From an uncultured Pelagimonas sp. (lineage in GTDB: Bacteria > Pseudomonadota > Alphaproteobacteria > Rhodobacterales > Rhodobacteraceae), in assembly GCF_947498515.1 (NCBI RefSeq), contig NZ_CANMKO010000013.1:62001-126000 (forward strand): a stretch of 64,000 nt of DNA. Reading direction: 5' to 3'. Below the pieces are notes generated by a model. That model had not been told where the DNA came from. It ran no database searches and worked only from the letters and a program-made list of their open reading frames with translations. Positions 27,060 through 36,988 of the stretch are shown here, piece by piece. A program made the translations under genes and the position numbers. Within the stretch, counting starts at the first letter, position 1; each line of letters begins with the position of its first letter.

Positions 27060-28073
27060 TTATTTACAGAAGTCGAGGGTCGAACCGGCACAGAGTGCGT
27101 CTTTTTCAATCCAGCCTGCGTCAACCACAACGTTCAGGTTGTCAGCCGTGATCGGAACCGGCGCCAAGAACATGGAGTTCATGGTGGTGCCACCGGGCGA
27201 CGTCCATTCAACCGCACCGTCAACCGATTTGCCTTCGGCCAAAGCCACAGCAATCATACCCGCCGCTTTACCCAGCTCACGGGCGTCTTTCCAAACCGAA
27301 ACGGTCTGGGTGCCTGTGGCAACGCGGTTCAGAGCGGCATGGTCGCCGTCCTGACCGGATACCGGCATACCTTCAAGGCCTTGCGCTGTCAGAGCCGCAA
27401 CAACACCACCGGCGGTGCCGTCGTTGGACGCAACAACCGCATCAACTTTGTTGTCTTGCGCGGTTAGGATCTGCTCCATGTTGCGCTGTGCGTTCGCAGG
27501 AACCCAGCCATCGGTGTAAGCTTCGGCAACGATGGTGATGTCACCGGCGTCAACCGCCGCTTGGATGACCTCTTGCTGACCACCACGAAGGAAATCGGCG
27601 TTAGGATCGGTGGGCGAGCCCTTGATCATAACGTAGTTGCCTTTTGGCATGGCTTCGAGAACGGCACGCGCCTGCATCCGGCCAACTTCGACGTTGTCGA
27701 ATGTCAGGTAAAACGCACGGTCGTCTTCGATCAGACGGTCATAGGCGATGACGGGGATTTCTTCGTCCGCTGCGGCCTGAACCGCTGGGATAACCGCTGC
27801 AGTGTCCTGACCCAGAATAATCAACGCGTCTGCGCCCTGAGCGATCAGCGATTCAATGTCTGCCAGCTGCTTGCCCGACGAAGACTGCGCGTCAGCAGAG
27901 ATGTAGGATGCACCAGCGGCTTCCAAAACACCTTTGATCGCGGCTTCGTCAGTTTTCCAGCGCTCTTCCTGAAAGTTGGACCAGCTGACGCCAACGGTAA
28001 GACCCTCGGCCAATGCGCCGCCTGCCATTGCGATGGTCATGGCCAACGCTGAGATACCTGTTACGAGTTTCAT
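27060..28073 (-). CDS. xylF: Periplasmic xylose-binding protein
   Basis: From ATG 28073 (strong GGAGGAGA upstream) the 337-residue protein has a Sec signal ([20 protein letters not shown], cut after ALA) and a type-I sugar-binding fold: [38 protein letters not shown] and the late VSGQDGD. It delivers D-xylose to XylH/XylG. It is first in the operon and lies next to the operator-bearing divergent region shared with xylR. Confidence 0.93.
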   Translation of the reverse strand: MKLVTGISALAMTIAMAGGALAEGLTVGVSWSNFQEERWKTDEAAIKGVLEAAGASYISADAQSSSGKQLADIESLIAQGADALIILGQDTAAVIPAVQAAADEEIPVIAYDRLIEDDRAFYLTFDNVEVGRMQARAVLEAMPKGNYVMIKGSPTDPNADFLRGGQQEVIQAAVDAGDITIVAEAYTDGWVPANAQRNMEQILTAQDNKVDAVVASNDGTAGGVVAALTAQGLEGMPVSGQDGDHAALNRVATGTQTVSVWKDARELGKAAGMIAVALAEGKSVDGAVEWTSPGGTTMNSMFLAPVPITADNLNVVVDAGWIEKDALCAGSTLDFCK

Positions 28074-28163
28074 GTTTCTCCTCCCTATCGAAACAATCAA
28101 TATTTTATCTTCTAAGCCGCCACCGAAGCGATCCGGGCCAGCCTGTGGAATCGGGTATAACAA

Positions 28164-28204
28164 TTTTTTACTCACTAAAAAATACTTTTTTTGAGTCTAA
28201 AAAT
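28164..28204. promoter_or_regulatory. Two tandem XylR operator-like palindromes
   Basis: Site 1, TTTTTTACTCACTAAAAAA (28164-28182), has perfect 7-bp arms around CTCAC. Site 2 (28186-28204) is TTTTTTT-GAGTC-TAAAAAT, with near-perfect arms. Centres are 22 bp apart, two helical turns, so two repressor dimers could bind the same face. They sit between xylF and xylR, where a ROK-family XylR would repress both genes until xylose is present. Confidence 0.7.
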
Positions 28205-28274
28205 AATTATTGTGTTTGACAGGGAGTCGCTCACCCGCTTCTTGGCATTCCTTAATGTCACAGGCGGGGGATCT

Positions 28275-29516
28275 ATGCGGGGGGAGACAGTTTTGGCGCT
28301 AACAGAAAAAAGCAATCATAACAGCGATCAGCGAGAGGCCGGTCGCCTTCAGGTGCTCGATGTGATCCGTGCGGCGGGCACCATCGCCCGCATTGATATT
28401 GCCAAAGCGACCGGGTTTAGCCCGGCCACCGTCACAGTGATCACATCCCAGCTTTTGGAAACCGGATTGATCGAAGAGATCACCCCAGAGCCAAGTACAG
28501 ATGCCAAGCCCTCGACTCGCCGTGGCCGTCCCCGCGTGGCCCTCCGCCTTCGGGGCAAGGCCCATCTGATCGCCGGTCTCAAAGTGGCGCATAATATGGT
28601 CTCCGTTCTGATCCTCGATTTTGAGGGCAAGGACGTGCTCTCCCATGAAATGCCCCTGCCCGAACCACGCATGGCCACCCCGCATTTTTGCGACACCATG
28701 TATGAGGCTGTCAACCAAGCCTGCGCCAAAGGTGGCTTATCTATCAATGACTTATCCGGAATTGGTGTTGCTCTGGCCGGTCTTGTCGATGCCAAGCGCC
28801 GCTTTATCTATTGGTCCTCATCGCTCACTGATCGCAACGTCAATCTTGGCGCGGCGCTGGACGCTGCCATGCCCTGTCCGGTGTTTTTGGACAACGATGC
28901 CAACCTTGTTGCCAAGGCCGAGCACCTCTTTGGCGAAGGCCGCAATATCGACGATTTCATCGTGGTCACCATCGAACACGGCGTTGGTATGGGTATCGTC
29001 ATCGACGGCGAAATCTATCGCGGCACCCGTGGCTGTGGCGCGGAATTTGGCCACACCAAAGTACAGCTCGAAGGCGCGCTTTGCCAATGTGGTCAACGTG
29101 GCTGCCTCGAAGCTTACGTTGGCAATTACGCGCTCCTGCGCGAGGCCAATATCATGGATCGCGAAACGCCTTTGACCGATGTCCCTACCCTGTTCAAACG
29201 CGCCCAATCGGGCGACACCATGGCCCGGTCCATCTTTGACCGCGCCGGGCGGATGTTTGCCATGGGGCTGGCGAATCTGGTTAATATTTTTGATCCAAAA
29301 CTTATTATTCTGGCCGGGGAACGGCTGTCTTTTGACTATTTGCATGCGGACACCGTCCTCGAATCAATGCGTCAATCGGTGGTTCAGGTCGACGCACCCT
29401 TGCCCGACGTGCGCGTCCACGCCTGGGGCGATCACATGTGGGCCAAAGGCGCCGCCGCCTATGCCATCGAACAAGTCTCTGCCCTATCTGTCCGTGAGGT
29501 CCCCGTTGATGCGTAG
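28275..29516 (+). CDS. xylR: ROK-family xylose repressor
   Basis: This 413-residue protein has an N-terminal helix-turn-helix (RIDIAKATGFSPATVTVITS) and a ROK sugar-binding domain with the zinc motif CQCGQRGCLE and HGVGMGIVIDGEIYRG. It is divergent from xylF and should bind the operators in between. I chose ATG 28275 because the helix-turn-helix lies about 50 residues in; the frame stays open to 28191. Its 3' end overlaps the next gene by 8 bp. Confidence 0.88.
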   Translation: MRGETVLALTEKSNHNSDQREAGRLQVLDVIRAAGTIARIDIAKATGFSPATVTVITSQLLETGLIEEITPEPSTDAKPSTRRGRPRVALRLRGKAHLIAGLKVAHNMVSVLILDFEGKDVLSHEMPLPEPRMATPHFCDTMYEAVNQACAKGGLSINDLSGIGVALAGLVDAKRRFIYWSSSLTDRNVNLGAALDAAMPCPVFLDNDANLVAKAEHLFGEGRNIDDFIVVTIEHGVGMGIVIDGEIYRGTRGCGAEFGHTKVQLEGALCQCGQRGCLEAYVGNYALLREANIMDRETPLTDVPTLFKRAQSGDTMARSIFDRAGRMFAMGLANLVNIFDPKLIILAGERLSFDYLHADTVLESMRQSVVQVDAPLPDVRVHAWGDHMWAKGAAAYAIEQVSALSVREVPVDA

Positions 29517-31014
29517 CGCTCTGATCCTTTGCCTGCTTGGCAGCACGGCCATCGCCGGTGACCCGCGTTTTGAACCGCGCGACGCGCCTCATCACGTCTA
29601 TTCCGGTGGTTGGGAACATTTTGTCGGCGGCGGTGTCGCGACCATTGATTGCAACGCTGACGCCCTGCCCGACCTCTATGTCGCCGGTGGAGACAACCCG
29701 GCGCAATTGATGCGCAACACCTCCTCACCCTCGGTAAGCTTTGTCGCCGACACCCCGGATACGCTGGCTTTGACTGGGGTTATTGGCGCTTATCCGCTCA
29801 ATATTGATGGTGATACACACGCGGATTTGGTGATATTGCGCGTTGGGCCGGATGCGATAATGCGCGGCATTGGCGATTGCCAATTCGAGCCCTTCGATCT
29901 TGGTTTTCAAAGCGGCGATCACTGGACAACCGCCTTTTCCGCCACATGGGAAACGGGTCAAACCCTTCCGACGCTGGCCTTTGGCACCTATGTCGATCGC
30001 GCCGACCCCAAGGGGCCGTTTCAGACTTGTGATGACACGCTGCTTTACCGCCCCGATGGCGATGTCTATGGCACGCCCGAGACGCTAAGCCCCGGATATT
30101 GCGCGCTTTCCATGTTGTTTTCCGATTGGTCCCGCGATGGGCGCGCCGATCTGCGCGTCTCAAACGACCGGCATTATTATGTGCGCGGCGGCCAAGAACA
30201 GATGTGGGCGATGGAGGACACCCCGCGCCTTTACACCGCCGAAGAGGGCTGGAAACCCTATAGCATTTGGGGCATGGGCATCGCGTCGCGCGATATGAAT
30301 GGCGACGGGTTTTCCGATGTCTATCTGACCTCGATGGGCGATCAGAAGTTCCAATATTTCGATCCCGAAACCGGCGGCCCCACCTATGTCGACGCCACCT
30401 ATGCCCGCGGCACCACCGCCCATCGCCCGCACCTGGGCGAAGATGGCCGCCCCTCGACCGGCTGGCACGCCGCTTTTGGCGATGTGAACAACGATGGGCG
30501 CGACGATGTGTTTGTCGCCAAGGGCAACGTCGAACAAATGCCCGATGCCGCGATGCAAGACCCCAACACGCTTTTGATCCAAGGGATCGATGGAGTATTT
30601 ACCGAAATGGCTGGCCCGGCTGGCCTCGCGTCGATGGCGCGTAGCCGAGGCGCGGCCTTGGCGGATTTCAACCGCGACGGGTTGCTTGATCTCGCCGTCG
30701 TCAACCGCCGTGTGCCGATGGAAATCTACGAAAACGTCACGGATGGCGGCAACTGGCTTTCGGTGCAACTGACTGGCGCACACCCAAACACCTCGGCCAT
30801 CGGCGCCCATATTGAGGTCTGCGCCCCCCATGGCACCGACTGCCAGACCCGCGAAGTCACGGTTGGCGGTGGACATGCCGGTGGCATTCTCGGCAACCAT
30901 CATTTTGGTTTGGGCGATTTGAGTGCCGCACGGCTGCAGGTGATTTGGCCGGACTTGTCAAAAACCGATTGGCAGGACGTTTCCGTAAACGAAAAGGTCA
31001 TAGTCAACCGATAG
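29509..31014 (+). CDS. Secreted FG-GAP/VCBS beta-propeller with UnbV/ASPIC domain (CRTAC1-like)
   Basis: From ATG 29509 the 501-residue protein has a signal peptide (MRSALILCLLGSTAIAG) and at least six calcium-binding FG-GAP-type loops, including DCNADALPDLYV, DIDGDTHADLVIL-like, DMNGDGFSDVYL, DVNNDGRDDVFV and DFNRDGLLDLAV. The C-terminus (NWLSVQLTG, then GGGHAGGILGNHHFGLG) is an ASPIC/UnbV domain. It is extracytoplasmic, probably a seven-blade propeller for binding. Its start overlaps the xylR stop by 8 bp, implying translational coupling. The longer frame from 29179 runs inside xylR and is wrong. Function in a xylose locus is unknown. Confidence 0.85.
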   Translation: MRSALILCLLGSTAIAGDPRFEPRDAPHHVYSGGWEHFVGGGVATIDCNADALPDLYVAGGDNPAQLMRNTSSPSVSFVADTPDTLALTGVIGAYPLNIDGDTHADLVILRVGPDAIMRGIGDCQFEPFDLGFQSGDHWTTAFSATWETGQTLPTLAFGTYVDRADPKGPFQTCDDTLLYRPDGDVYGTPETLSPGYCALSMLFSDWSRDGRADLRVSNDRHYYVRGGQEQMWAMEDTPRLYTAEEGWKPYSIWGMGIASRDMNGDGFSDVYLTSMGDQKFQYFDPETGGPTYVDATYARGTTAHRPHLGEDGRPSTGWHAAFGDVNNDGRDDVFVAKGNVEQMPDAAMQDPNTLLIQGIDGVFTEMAGPAGLASMARSRGAALADFNRDGLLDLAVVNRRVPMEIYENVTDGGNWLSVQLTGAHPNTSAIGAHIEVCAPHGTDCQTREVTVGGGHAGGILGNHHFGLGDLSAARLQVIWPDLSKTDWQDVSVNEKVIVNR

Positions 31015-31104
31015 GTCGGCTGGCTTTTGGGCGGGGTTTTCCTTGCCAACAAGCGGCGTGAGAGATCAACCGGGGACGGGTGTTTGCCAACGGGTCCCGT
31101 CTTC

Positions 31105-32388
31105 CTATCGATCCACCGGCAATCCACTTGGCACCGTTTCGGGCACTCCCAGCCGGCCGGCCTTCCAACTGCTATCGGTCAACGCCTCTAGAAAGCTCAG
31201 CAAATCCTCCACTTGATCATCACGCAACGCCACCGGTTCCAAACTGTTCGCCGCAGCAATCCGAGCCGTTTCGTTGGGGTCATCCGTGGCGGTCCAATCC
31301 GCCGCCCCGTCTAACCCAAGGAACACCGCCTGACGACGGTCATAACCTTGCAAAGATGCAATTGGATCAAGGTGATGGCGCACCACTGCTTCCAAAGTCG
31401 CATAGGCCCCGTTGTGCCCATAGGGCGCGGTTTCTGTCACATTGCGTAGCGACGGCGTGCGAAAGGCATAGGCGTCTTTGGCCAGACCGGTGACCCGCAT
31501 GCGGCCAACGTCACGGGCATGGTTTTCAAACCGCGCCGCCTTGCCCGGCCCGATTTGCGGCATGGCAATGGCGTGAAAATCATGATCGCTCTGGAACCAG
31601 CCGGAATGACACCCCGAACAACCCGCCACACCGTAAAACAGCTCCCGACCGCGCTCGGCTCCTGCGTCCAATGGCGTGGCATCACGCAGATACCGATCAA
31701 ACGGGCTATCGTCGGCGCGCCATTCCACCGCAATGAAATCGGCAATCACATTGGCAATCTGTGGAAAGGTAATCGGCTCTCCCGGAGCAACACTGTCAAA
31801 CGCCGCGCGGTATTCTGGCACCTCGGCCACCCGCGCCGCAATCCGGTCCCAGGCTCCGCCTTCGCTTGACAAAAACCCAAGGCGCACCGCCTGTGCGACC
31901 TCATTCTCGCTGTAATGCCCGGCCATTTCATCGCCCGACAACACTGGAAACATCGCCTGCGCCGATAAGACCCCATCAAACCCCGACAACATTTCGGCCC
32001 CCAAGGGGGTGCGCATCCCGTCGGGTTCATCGGCATCCGCCTCAAGACGCCCGTCATGAAACATCACCGTAAACTCGCTTGCTCCAAGGTTGAAAAGCGC
32101 CGGGGCGTTGCGGGGAATGCGTTGTTCGGGCAGGTTCTCGGCCCCAACCTTGCGATCACGCCCCAAGCCCATCGCCCCCTCACCAAGGCTTAGCGACACA
32201 CCGTCCGCCGTGCCCATTTTCGGGTGATGGCAACTGGCGCAACTGATGTTGCGGTTGCCCGACAGGATCGGATCGTAAAACAACTTCCAGCCAAGCTTTA
32301 CCCGCGCGGCATCCGGTGCCTCGAACACCGGTTCCGCCATCTCGGCTGCTGCGGCGACGGGTAAAAATCCGAGCCATATCAACCTCAT
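31105..32388 (-). CDS. Di-haem cytochrome c peroxidase-family protein (MauG/MbnH-like)
   Basis: The 427-residue protein has a signal peptide (MRLIWLGFLPVAAAA) and two c-type haem sites, CASCH (50-54) and CSGCH (257-261), in the two-domain layout of bacterial di-haem peroxidases. Relatives either reduce peroxide or, like MauG and MbnH, oxidise a partner protein. It faces the FG-GAP protein tail to tail, and its start overlaps the xylB stop by 4 bp, so it is made from the xylB transcript. Pairing with the FG-GAP/UnbV protein suggests a redox partnership, which is inference. Confidence 0.85.
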   Translation of the reverse strand: MRLIWLGFLPVAAAAEMAEPVFEAPDAARVKLGWKLFYDPILSGNRNISCASCHHPKMGTADGVSLSLGEGAMGLGRDRKVGAENLPEQRIPRNAPALFNLGASEFTVMFHDGRLEADADEPDGMRTPLGAEMLSGFDGVLSAQAMFPVLSGDEMAGHYSENEVAQAVRLGFLSSEGGAWDRIAARVAEVPEYRAAFDSVAPGEPITFPQIANVIADFIAVEWRADDSPFDRYLRDATPLDAGAERGRELFYGVAGCSGCHSGWFQSDHDFHAIAMPQIGPGKAARFENHARDVGRMRVTGLAKDAYAFRTPSLRNVTETAPYGHNGAYATLEAVVRHHLDPIASLQGYDRRQAVFLGLDGAADWTATDDPNETARIAAANSLEPVALRDDQVEDLLSFLEALTDSSWKAGRLGVPETVPSGLPVDR

Positions 32389-33830
32389 GCAAGCGCCCCT
32401 TTGATCGCCGGATAGAGTTTCCGGTACCGCTGATATGCCGCTTCATATGCCGCCACCAACTCTGCTTTTGGCGCAATCATCTCACCAATGTCTGGCTGGG
32501 TCATCACCGTTTCAACATCCGCACCGCGCGCCACCATCGCCAAGCGTGCCGCGCCCAATGCCGCGCCAAACTCCCCATCCTTGGGGAGCGCCAAAGGCAG
32601 GCCCAAAACAGTGGCCAGCATTTCGGTCCAAACCCGGCTTTTGGTGCCGCCGCCAATGGCCAAAACCTCCTCCAACTCGGTTCCTGTGGCGCGCAATGCC
32701 TCTAGACAATCGCGCAGGGCAAAACACACGCCCTCCATCACCGCTTGAACAAGGGCTGCATCGCCGCCGCCAACGTCCAATCCCACAAACGCGCCGCGCA
32801 TGTCGGCGTCATTGTGCGGCGTGCGCTCGCCCGACAGATACGGCAAAAACATCGCTTGTCCCGGCCCCGCGACCTCGCTCACCAGTGCCGATAACTCCGC
32901 CGGGCTTTGTTTCAACCGCCCCGAAAGCCAATTCAACGCATCGGTGGCCGCCAAAATCACGCCCATCTGATACCAGCGTCCGGGCACCGCGTGGCAAAAC
33001 GTATGCACCGCCGTCGCCGGATCGGGTGCAAAGCTATCCTTCGCCGCCAAGAGAACGCCGGACGTGCCCAGCGACACAAACCCCTGCCCCTCTTTGAAAC
33101 AGCCAACACCACAGGCCGCCACGGCATTGTCACCGCCACCACCGGCCACCGCGACCTCGTCAACGCCCCAATCCGCGCGCAGATCATCGCGTAAATATCC
33201 CGAAATGTCAGAGCCTTCGACAAGGCGGGCCATCTGATCGCGGCGCATATGCCCCTGTGCCAACAAGTCGTCTGACCAATCCCGCGCGCCAACATCAAGC
33301 CAGCTCGAGCCAGCCATATCCGACATGTCGCCTACCACTTCACCGGTCAGCCACAGCCGCAAATAATCCTTGGGAAGCACAACCTTGGCGACCTGCGCAA
33401 AAATCTCTGGCTCATGGGTTTCAACCCAGAGCAATTTGGGTGCCGTAAAGCCCGGAAAGACGATATTCCCCGATAGCTCGCGCACCCCCGGCGTCGCATC
33501 CAACACCGCCGCTTCATCGGCACAGCGTGTGTCATTCCACAAGATACAGGGGCGCAAAACCTGATTGTCGGTCCCAAGCAGAACCGCGCCATGCATATGG
33601 CCACTGATCCCGATGCCACTTAGCTTGGCAAATGCGGCGCTTTGGGTGGATTTAAGCTCTGAAATCACTGTTTTACAAGCGGTTACCCAATCCGCCGGGT
33701 CCTGCTCGCTCCAGCCAGAATGCGGGTGCGAAACATCATAATGCGCCTCAGATGACCCCACCGGCGCACCGTTTTCATCCACCAAAAGGGCGCGCAGCCC
33801 CGATGTGCCCAGATCAAGCCCAAGATACAT
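32385..33830 (-). CDS. xylB: Xylulokinase
   Basis: The 481-residue FGGY-family kinase phosphorylates D-xylulose to xylulose 5-phosphate. It starts MYLGLDLGTSGLRALLVDE, has GISGHMHGAV and ILWNDTRC in the sugar site and the FGGY-type LPYLSGERTPHNDADMRG. ATG 33830 is preceded by GGGAGGAAATC; the frame open to 33872 has no support. It is separated from xylA by the regulator and the FG-GAP gene, so it is a second xyl transcription unit. An AT-rich stretch at about 33870-33895 could hold a weak XylR site. Confidence 0.95.
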   Translation of the reverse strand: MYLGLDLGTSGLRALLVDENGAPVGSSEAHYDVSHPHSGWSEQDPADWVTACKTVISELKSTQSAAFAKLSGIGISGHMHGAVLLGTDNQVLRPCILWNDTRCADEAAVLDATPGVRELSGNIVFPGFTAPKLLWVETHEPEIFAQVAKVVLPKDYLRLWLTGEVVGDMSDMAGSSWLDVGARDWSDDLLAQGHMRRDQMARLVEGSDISGYLRDDLRADWGVDEVAVAGGGGDNAVAACGVGCFKEGQGFVSLGTSGVLLAAKDSFAPDPATAVHTFCHAVPGRWYQMGVILAATDALNWLSGRLKQSPAELSALVSEVAGPGQAMFLPYLSGERTPHNDADMRGAFVGLDVGGGDAALVQAVMEGVCFALRDCLEALRATGTELEEVLAIGGGTKSRVWTEMLATVLGLPLALPKDGEFGAALGAARLAMVARGADVETVMTQPDIGEMIAPKAELVAAYEAAYQRYRKLYPAIKGALA

Positions 33831-34057
33831 GATTTCCTCCCACGGAAAGTCAGCGGCGACTCCCATCGCCATTTATTTTATTGATAGAAATTAATCGGCG
33901 GAGCGAGCTCTGTCAAAAGGTTTTCTAGGTTGGGATTTCGGTGAGAACCTGCGTCACTCGTTCCAGAGCACCCGCGCACTCCCACGCTCCGATCTCGGTT
34001 TTCTGAATGACAGCACGCATCGCTAAACCTGCGCCAAGCCATTGAAACCCTAATACT

Positions 34058-34660
34058 CTAATTGGTCGACAGGGTGTCCAGATCCGCCTTGGGAACAGTA
34101 AACCAAACATGGGTCTCGTCGCGTCCCCACCATGTCTCTCTTGGGACATGTTCGAACACAAATGTCACCTCCTCAACGAGCGCACAGCCGTTCAACTCCG
34201 CCGCAACAGACCTGACAACTCCATTCCGTGAGCTATGAGGCTCTGTCCGGTTTGTACTTGAACGCATTGGGTCAGAACCAACGTTCTGCCCTTCGCTATC
34301 AAAATACATCAGCAGGATTCCATGTTCTCCAACAAAGAAAAAATCCTCGCCGGTCATCAAATCAAACTCTGTGACCTTGGCTATATCCCTTGGAAGGATC
34401 GCGTATTGAGGAAGAAGACACATGATTTCCATCGATGGTGAGAGCAGTGTTTCCATTGGGATTGCACCCTTGTCCCCCAGAGACCGCATCAACTCTAAAG
34501 TGAAAATGTCGTTGTCAGAATCATTGGGAAACTGCGCCAAAACCAGTGCCAAAATCAGTAAGAGTACCGGCGCTCCAAAAATAACGATCACAACCAAAGC
34601 AAACAAAGCCTTGGCGACACTGTCAAAATCGTAAAAAATCCGGCTTGCTACCTGCCTCAA
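34058..34660 (-). CDS. Hypothetical single-span membrane protein
   Basis: A 200-residue protein with a hydrophobic helix (ALFALVVIVIFGAPVLLLIL, residues 18-37) near the N-terminus and a soluble, acidic C-terminal part containing paired Trp (ETWWGRDETHVWF). No family recognised. It starts with TTG at 34660 behind GGGAGGA at a 7-bp spacing, which strongly supports that unusual start. Base composition is AT-richer than in xylB and lepA, which suggests acquired DNA. Confidence 0.6.
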   Translation of the reverse strand: MRQVASRIFYDFDSVAKALFALVVIVIFGAPVLLLILALVLAQFPNDSDNDIFTLELMRSLGDKGAIPMETLLSPSMEIMCLLPQYAILPRDIAKVTEFDLMTGEDFFFVGEHGILLMYFDSEGQNVGSDPMRSSTNRTEPHSSRNGVVRSVAAELNGCALVEEVTFVFEHVPRETWWGRDETHVWFTVPKADLDTLSTN

Positions 34661-34880
34661 CTCGCTATCCTCCCACCAAGCGCTCTCTGGTTAGCAACCC
34701 AAACCCTAACTGGTCATAGCACCACAAACTCCACCGCTCTTCGAGAATCGGCTATGGGATGCGAAACAAACACAACCGCCACTAAAACCACTGCAAAACA
34801 GCTTCCTTTTCGCCCTATGACCCAGCGCTATATACCTTAAGCACACAACTCATCTTGACCACCCCAAGATTCCACCGCAT

Positions 34881-36692
34881 ATGCCATCCATGACCCCATT
34901 AGATCGCATCCGCAACTTCTCCATCGTCGCCCATATCGACCACGGGAAATCCACCCTGGCCGACCGGTTGATTCAATCCACGAACACCGTCGCCGAGCGG
35001 GACATGCAGGCGCAGCTGCTCGACAGTATGGATATCGAACGCGAACGCGGGATCACCATCAAGGCCAACACCGTTCGCATCGATTACACCGCGAATGACG
35101 GGCTTGATTACGTCTTGAACCTAATCGACACCCCCGGTCACGTGGATTTCGCCTATGAGGTTTCCCGCTCGATGCGTGCGGTCGAAGGCTCTTTGCTGGT
35201 TGTTGACGCTTCCCAAGGGGTTGAGGCGCAGACGCTGGCCAATGTTTACACCGCCATCGAGGCCGACCACGAAATCGTGCCGGTCTTGAACAAGGTCGAC
35301 CTGCCCGCCGCCGAACCCGAACGGGTGGCCGAACAGATCGAAGACGTTATTGGTATCGATGCCTCTGATGCCTGCCTGATTTCCGCCAAAACCGGCATCG
35401 GTATCCCCGATGTGCTTGAGGCGATCGTAACCCGCCTGCCCTCGCCACATTCCGGCGATCCTGACGCGCCACTCAAGGCGATGCTGGTGGACAGCTGGTA
35501 TGACCCCTATCTCGGTGTTGTGGTTCTTGTGCGGATTATGGACGGCACTCTGAAAAAGGGTGATAACATCAAGATGCTACAGACCGACGCCAAATACAGC
35601 GTTGATCGCATTGGCGTTTTCCGTCCCCAGATGGAAAATGTCCCCGCCCTTGGCCCCGGTGAAATCGGCTTTATCACCGCACAGATCAAACAGGTCCGCG
35701 ACACCAAGGTTGGCGACACCATCACCCACGAGAAAAAGGGCACCGATCAGCCGCTGCCGGGCTTTAAGCCCAGCCAGCCGGTTGTCTTCTGTGGCTTGTT
35801 CCCCGTCGATAGCGCCCAGTTCGAAGACCTGCGCGAAGCGATTGAAAAACTGGCGCTGAATGACGCCTCGTTTAGCTATGAAATGGAAACCTCGGCCGCA
35901 CTTGGCTTTGGCTTCCGCTGCGGCTTCCTTGGCCTCTTGCACCTTGAGGTCATTCGCGACCGTGTTGAGCGTGAATACAACATCGACCTGATCACCACCG
36001 CACCCTCGGTGATCTATCACATCTACCAACGTGACGGCACCAAGCACGAGCTGCACAACCCCGCCGACATGCCCGACCCCTCGACCATCGACCATTTGGA
36101 AGAGCCGCGCATCAAGGCGACGATCCTTGTACCCGATGAATACCTCGGTGACGTGCTCAAGCTCTGCCAAGACCGTCGCGGCATCCAGCTTGACCTCACC
36201 TATGCCGGGTCGCGCGCCATGGTTGTCTATGACCTGCCTCTGAACGAGGTGGTGTTTGACTTCTATGATCGCCTGAAATCGGTAACAAAGGGTTACGCCT
36301 CCTTCGACTATTCCATGGAAGGCTACCGCGAGGATAACCTCGTGAAAATGTCGATCCTTGTGAACGAAGAACCGGTCGACGCGCTCTCGACCATGGTCCA
36401 CCGCGACCGCGCCGAAATGCGGGGCCGCGCCATGGTTGAAAAGCTCAAGGACCTAATCCCGCGCCACATGTTTAAAATCCCGATCCAAGCGGCGATTGGC
36501 GGCAAAGTCATCGCGCGTGAAACGTTGAGCGCGATGCGCAAAGACGTGACCGCGAAATGCTATGGCGGCGACGCAACCCGGAAAAAGAAACTGCTCGAAA
36601 AGCAGAAAGCCGGTAAGAAAAAGATGCGCCAATTCGGCAAAGTCGACATCCCACAAGAAGCGTTTATTTCCGCCCTCAAAATGGACAGCTAA
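34881..36692 (+). CDS. lepA: Elongation factor 4 (LepA)
   Basis: This 603-residue ribosomal GTPase back-translocates or rescues stalled ribosomes. GTPase motifs: AHIDHGKST (P-loop), [12 protein letters not shown] and NKVDLP. The LepA-specific C-terminal domain ends in [21 protein letters not shown] 34890 ([10 protein letters not shown]) is an alternative start three codons in. No clear ribosome site is visible for either. Confidence 0.97.
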   Translation: MPSMTPLDRIRNFSIVAHIDHGKSTLADRLIQSTNTVAERDMQAQLLDSMDIERERGITIKANTVRIDYTANDGLDYVLNLIDTPGHVDFAYEVSRSMRAVEGSLLVVDASQGVEAQTLANVYTAIEADHEIVPVLNKVDLPAAEPERVAEQIEDVIGIDASDACLISAKTGIGIPDVLEAIVTRLPSPHSGDPDAPLKAMLVDSWYDPYLGVVVLVRIMDGTLKKGDNIKMLQTDAKYSVDRIGVFRPQMENVPALGPGEIGFITAQIKQVRDTKVGDTITHEKKGTDQPLPGFKPSQPVVFCGLFPVDSAQFEDLREAIEKLALNDASFSYEMETSAALGFGFRCGFLGLLHLEVIRDRVEREYNIDLITTAPSVIYHIYQRDGTKHELHNPADMPDPSTIDHLEEPRIKATILVPDEYLGDVLKLCQDRRGIQLDLTYAGSRAMVVYDLPLNEVVFDFYDRLKSVTKGYASFDYSMEGYREDNLVKMSILVNEEPVDALSTMVHRDRAEMRGRAMVEKLKDLIPRHMFKIPIQAAIGGKVIARETLSAMRKDVTAKCYGGDATRKKKLLEKQKAGKKKMRQFGKVDIPQEAFISALKMDS

Positions 36693-36714
36693 AGCTGTTC
36701 ATTTTCGAGCACGC

Positions 36715-36755
36715 GTGGGCGAAAGCGAGTTTGCCTGCAAACTCTGCGTGCCCAC
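36715..36755. other. Nested hairpin downstream of lepA
   Basis: GTGGGC (36715-36720) pairs with GCCCAC (36750-36755), and inside it GAGTTTGC (36727-36734) pairs with GCAAACTC (36737-36744). It precedes the intrinsic terminator at 36795 and may be an mRNA 3' stabiliser or a small RNA element. Confidence 0.5.
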
Positions 36756-36794
36756 CCGGTGAGGCACTTGCATAAACGTCTACTATACGCCCCC

Positions 36795-36824
36795 AAGCCC
36801 CGCCAACAGCGGGGCTTTTCTTTT
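36795..36824 (+). terminator. Rho-independent terminator of lepA
   Basis: GCCCCGC-CAACA-GCGGGGC followed by TTTTCTTTT. A textbook intrinsic terminator about 100 bp after the stop. Confidence 0.9.
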
Positions 36825-36988
36825 AAGATCAACGATAAAGGCGCGCGCCCGACCCTGGGTGGGCGCTCGCACCCTATCATTTGTCGCTAGACAGCGTCAC
36901 ATCCAACACTTAGCTTCGGAGCGATAAGTCGCTTTTGCACTCTTCCGGGGGGGGAACCCGGTCAAATAACAAGAACTAAGTTGTTTCA

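Noticed and set aside
29179-29508. FG-GAP gene starting at 29179
   Set aside because: This part is an out-of-frame reading of xylR; the signal peptide begins at ATG 29509.
33865-33900. Possible XylR operator upstream of xylB
   Set aside because: TTTTA-TTGA-TAGAAA only loosely resembles the xylF/xylR sites and has the wrong spacer.
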